From contig JAQCLG010000025.1 in assembly GCA_027592745.1 (NCBI GenBank), forward strand, positions 1 to 32,501: a stretch of 32,501 nucleotides of DNA. The letters run 5' to 3'. The stretch is from Pseudomonadota bacterium. GTDB taxonomy: Bacteria > Pseudomonadota > Alphaproteobacteria > SP197. Under the pieces are notes generated by a model. It made no database searches and had not been told where the DNA came from. It saw only the letters and a program-made list of their open reading frames with translations. Shown here piece by piece: positions 30,982 through 32,501 of the stretch (positions within the stretch are counted from its first letter, which is position 1; every line of letters starts with the position of its first letter). A program made the translations under genes and the position numbers.

Positions 30982-31000
30982 ATTATGCTGCAATGCAGCA
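30982..31000. promoter_or_regulatory. Candidate ccr -10 element overlapped by a CTGC-N3-GCAG operator-like palindrome
   Basis: On the minus strand CATAAT (complement of 30982-30987) matches five of six -10 positions. No good -35 is seen 17 bases upstream, so an activator may be needed. The perfect inverted repeat TGCTGCA-A-TGCAGCA (30986-31000) overlaps that -10 and would block it. Its core, CTGC-AAT-GCAG (30988-30998), fits the CTGC-N3-GCAG pattern I recall for the PHB-linked regulator PhaR of Paracoccus. Confidence 0.45.
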
Positions 31001-31043
31001 CTTTGGGCATCCCCGCCCGTGAAGCCCATTGTTTTTCGCCCGC

Positions 31044-31057
31044 GTTGCGTTTGCAAC
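31044..31057. repeat. GTTGC-N4-GCAAC inverted repeat in the ccr/ecm intergenic region
   Basis: GTTGC (31044-31048) and GCAAC (31053-31057) form a perfect 5-bp inverted repeat with a 4-base spacer. The GTTTGCAAC part resembles the TTTGCAAA core I recall for ScfR-type short-chain acyl-CoA regulators. It lies midway between the two CTGC/TTGC-N3-GCAG sites. It may be a separate binding site or a chance match. Confidence 0.35.
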
Positions 31058-31084
31058 TTGTTTTGCATCGCAGCATGATAGAAC
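31058..31084 (+). promoter_or_regulatory. Weak candidate ecm promoter containing a TTGC-N3-GCAG site
   Basis: TTGTTT (31058-31063) and TAGAAC (31079-31084) are 15 bases apart, which is short for sigma-70, so the pair is weak. Between them lies TTGC-ATC-GCAG (31063-31073), a second near-match to the site at the ccr promoter and about 75 bases from it. Its position over the presumed promoter is what makes it notable. Confidence 0.3.
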
Positions 31085-31114
31085 CGTGACAAGGGCCCAG
31101 CGGGGATGCGGGAC

Positions 31115-32501
31115 ATGGACAAGCAGGCACAAGGCAGCGGCGGGCGGGTCAAGGACAAGCCCTGGCTGATGCGGACCTATTCGGGCCACAGCACGGCAAG
31201 GGCCTCCAACGCGCTCTACCGGACCAACCTGACACGCGGCCAGACCGGGCTCTCCATCGCCTTCGACCTGCCGACCCAGACCGGCTACGACGCCGACGAG
31301 GCGATCGCGCGCGGCGAGGTCGGCCGCGTCGGCGTCCCGGTCAGCCACCTGGGCGACATGGAGGCGTTGTTCGAGGGCATCCCGCTCGAACAGATGAACA
31401 CCTCGATGACGATCAACGCCACCGCGGCCTGGCTCTTTGCCCTCTACATCGCCCTTGCCGACAGGCGCGGCATCGACCGCAAGGTGCTCCAGGGCACGAT
31501 CCAGAACGACATCGTCAAGGAATACCTCAGCCGCGGCACCTACATCTTCCCGCCGCGCGCCTCGCTCGCCCTGACCCGCGACACCATCGTGTTCTCGGTG
31601 GCAGAGACGCCGAAGTGGAACCCGATCAACGTCTGCCCCTACCACCTGCAGGAAGCCGGCGCGACGCCGGTGCAGGAGATCGCCTTCTCGCTGGCCAACG
31701 CGATCCAGATCCTCGACGACGTGAAGGCCTCGGGCACCGTGCCGCACGAGACCTTCGCCGATGTCGTGGGGCGCATCAGCTTCTTCGTCAACGCCGGCAT
31801 CCGCTTTGTCACCGAGATGTGCAAGATGCGGGCGTTCACAGAGTTGTGGGACGAGATCTGCGAGAGCCGCTACGGCGTCGAGGACCCCAGGATGCGCCGC
31901 TTCCGCTACGGCGTGCAGGTCAATTCCCTGGGCCTGACCGAACAGCAGCCCGAGAACAACGTCTACCGCATCCTGCTCGAGATGCTGGCCGTCACCCTGT
32001 CCAAGGGCGCGCGGGCGCGCGCGGTGCAGCTTCCGGCCTGGAACGAGGCGCTGGGCCTGCCCCGGCCCTGGGACCAGCAGTGGAGCCTGCGCCTGCAGCA
32101 GATCGTGGCGCACGAGACCGACCTGCTGGAATTCGGCGACATCTTCGAGGGTTCCGCCGAGATCGCGGCCAAGGTCGCCGAACTCAAGGCGCAGGCCACC
32201 GCCGAGATGGCCCGCATCGAGGCCATGGGCGGGGCGGCGGTCGCGGTCGAGACCGGCTACATGAAACAGGCCCTGGTCGAATCCAACAGCATCCGCTTCT
32301 CGGCCATCGAATCGGGCGCCATGCCGGTGATCGGCGTCAACCGCTTCACCGAATCGGCGCCCTCGCCGCTGACCGCCGGGACCGACGGCGGCTTCATGAC
32401 CGTCGAGGCCGGCGCCGAGGCCGAGCAGATCGCCAACATCACCGCCTGGCGCGCCGCACGCGACAGCGCCGCCGCGAAGGCTGCCCTGGCCGCCCTGAAG
32501 G
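31115..32501 (+). CDS. ecm: Ethylmalonyl-CoA mutase, 5' part (truncated by window end)
   Basis: The reading frame is open to the right edge; about 462 residues are visible of an expected 650-690. KPWLMRTYSGHSTARASNAL and TRGQTGLSIAFDLPTQTGYD near the N-terminus are typical of ethylmalonyl-CoA mutase (MeaA) and differ from methylmalonyl-CoA mutase. NTSMTINATAAWLFALY, QGTIQNDIVKEYLSRGTYIFPP and EIAFSLANAIQIL follow, all from the substrate-binding barrel. The enzyme uses adenosylcobalamin to turn (2R)-ethylmalonyl-CoA into methylsuccinyl-CoA, between Ccr and Mcd. The C-terminal B12-binding domain (DxHxxG) lies beyond the window. ATG 31115 is my choice because GGGATGCGG precedes it; ATG 31106, three codons earlier, is also possible. 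The gene is not ended or broken as far as seen. Confidence 0.92.
   Translation, partial: MDKQAQGSGGRVKDKPWLMRTYSGHSTARASNALYRTNLTRGQTGLSIAFDLPTQTGYDADEAIARGEVGRVGVPVSHLGDMEALFEGIPLEQMNTSMTINATAAWLFALYIALADRRGIDRKVLQGTIQNDIVKEYLSRGTYIFPPRASLALTRDTIVFSVAETPKWNPINVCPYHLQEAGATPVQEIAFSLANAIQILDDVKASGTVPHETFADVVGRISFFVNAGIRFVTEMCKMRAFTELWDEICESRYGVEDPRMRRFRYGVQVNSLGLTEQQPENNVYRILLEMLAVTLSKGARARAVQLPAWNEALGLPRPWDQQWSLRLQQIVAHETDLLEFGDIFEGSAEIAAKVAELKAQATAEMARIEAMGGAAVAVETGYMKQALVESNSIRFSAIESGAMPVIGVNRFTESAPSPLTAGTDGGFMTVEAGAEAEQIANITAWRAARDSAAAKAALAALK

Noticed and set aside
1-32501. Phage, transposon, CRISPR or integron signals
   Set aside because: No transposase, integrase, terminal repeats, tRNA-linked attachment site or spaced repeat array was seen. 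Codon and base use appears even across the window by eye.

Overview
The window is a GC-rich (about 70%) chromosomal stretch, densely packed with genes, from an alphaproteobacterium. Several gene families point there: the ftsE-ftsX-ydcF-plsC order, a divergent MJ0042 zinc-ribbon/DUF3426 gene, a TIGR02302/DUF4175 protein, DUF2125, argH with a small LptM-like lipoprotein and lysA, etfBA next to 3-hydroxybutyryl-CoA dehydrogenase, and a complete ccr/mcd/ecm neighbourhood. A Rhodospirillales-like member fits best, but the sequence alone does not fix the genus. I see no rRNA, tRNA, CRISPR array, prophage or insertion sequence. No gene-free stretch exceeds 300 bases.

Layout, left to right. 1-2.5 kb: a DUF2125 protein, a ChaC-like gamma-glutamylcyclotransferase and a HicA/HicB pair. 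2.5-5.2 kb: a DUF4406 protein and the B12-dependent class II ribonucleotide reductase. 5.3-8.1 kb: the ftsE-ftsX-ydcF-plsC operon (minus strand), with a zinc-ribbon membrane protein divergent from it. 9.3-15.2 kb: a GNAT acetyltransferase, a large DUF4175 membrane protein, and the overlapping argH-lptM-lysA operon. 15.2-19.6 kb: a large membrane HD-GYP protein divergent from an MFS transporter. 19.7-25.1 kb: an ornithine-cyclodeaminase-family protein, hbd, etfA, etfB, a cytochrome b561, a PduO-type cobalamin adenosyltransferase and a HIG1-like membrane protein. 25.2-27.9 kb: a small secreted protein, an HD-domain oxygenase translationally coupled to a gamma-butyrobetaine-hydroxylase-like 2-oxoglutarate dioxygenase, and a divergent ferritin-like protein. 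27.9-32.5 kb: methylsuccinyl-CoA dehydrogenase, crotonyl-CoA carboxylase/reductase and, divergently, ethylmalonyl-CoA mutase, which runs off the right edge.

Two systems stand out. First, the ethylmalonyl-CoA pathway for C2 assimilation is represented by Ccr, Mcd and Ecm. EtfAB can accept the electrons from Mcd, and the adenosyltransferase can make the adenosylcobalamin that Ecm and NrdJ need. The ccr/ecm divergent region carries two CTGC/TTGC-N3-GCAG sites, one at each promoter, and etfBA has its own palindrome over the predicted transcription start. Second, the dioxygenase/HD-oxygenase pair looks like TmpA/TmpB, which break down 2-(trimethylammonio)ethylphosphonate to glycine betaine and phosphate. 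Such pairs are commonly misannotated as gamma-butyrobetaine hydroxylase plus an HD phosphohydrolase. Here the dioxygenase keeps the aromatic quaternary-ammonium cage positions but has lost the three cysteines of the N-terminal zinc site.
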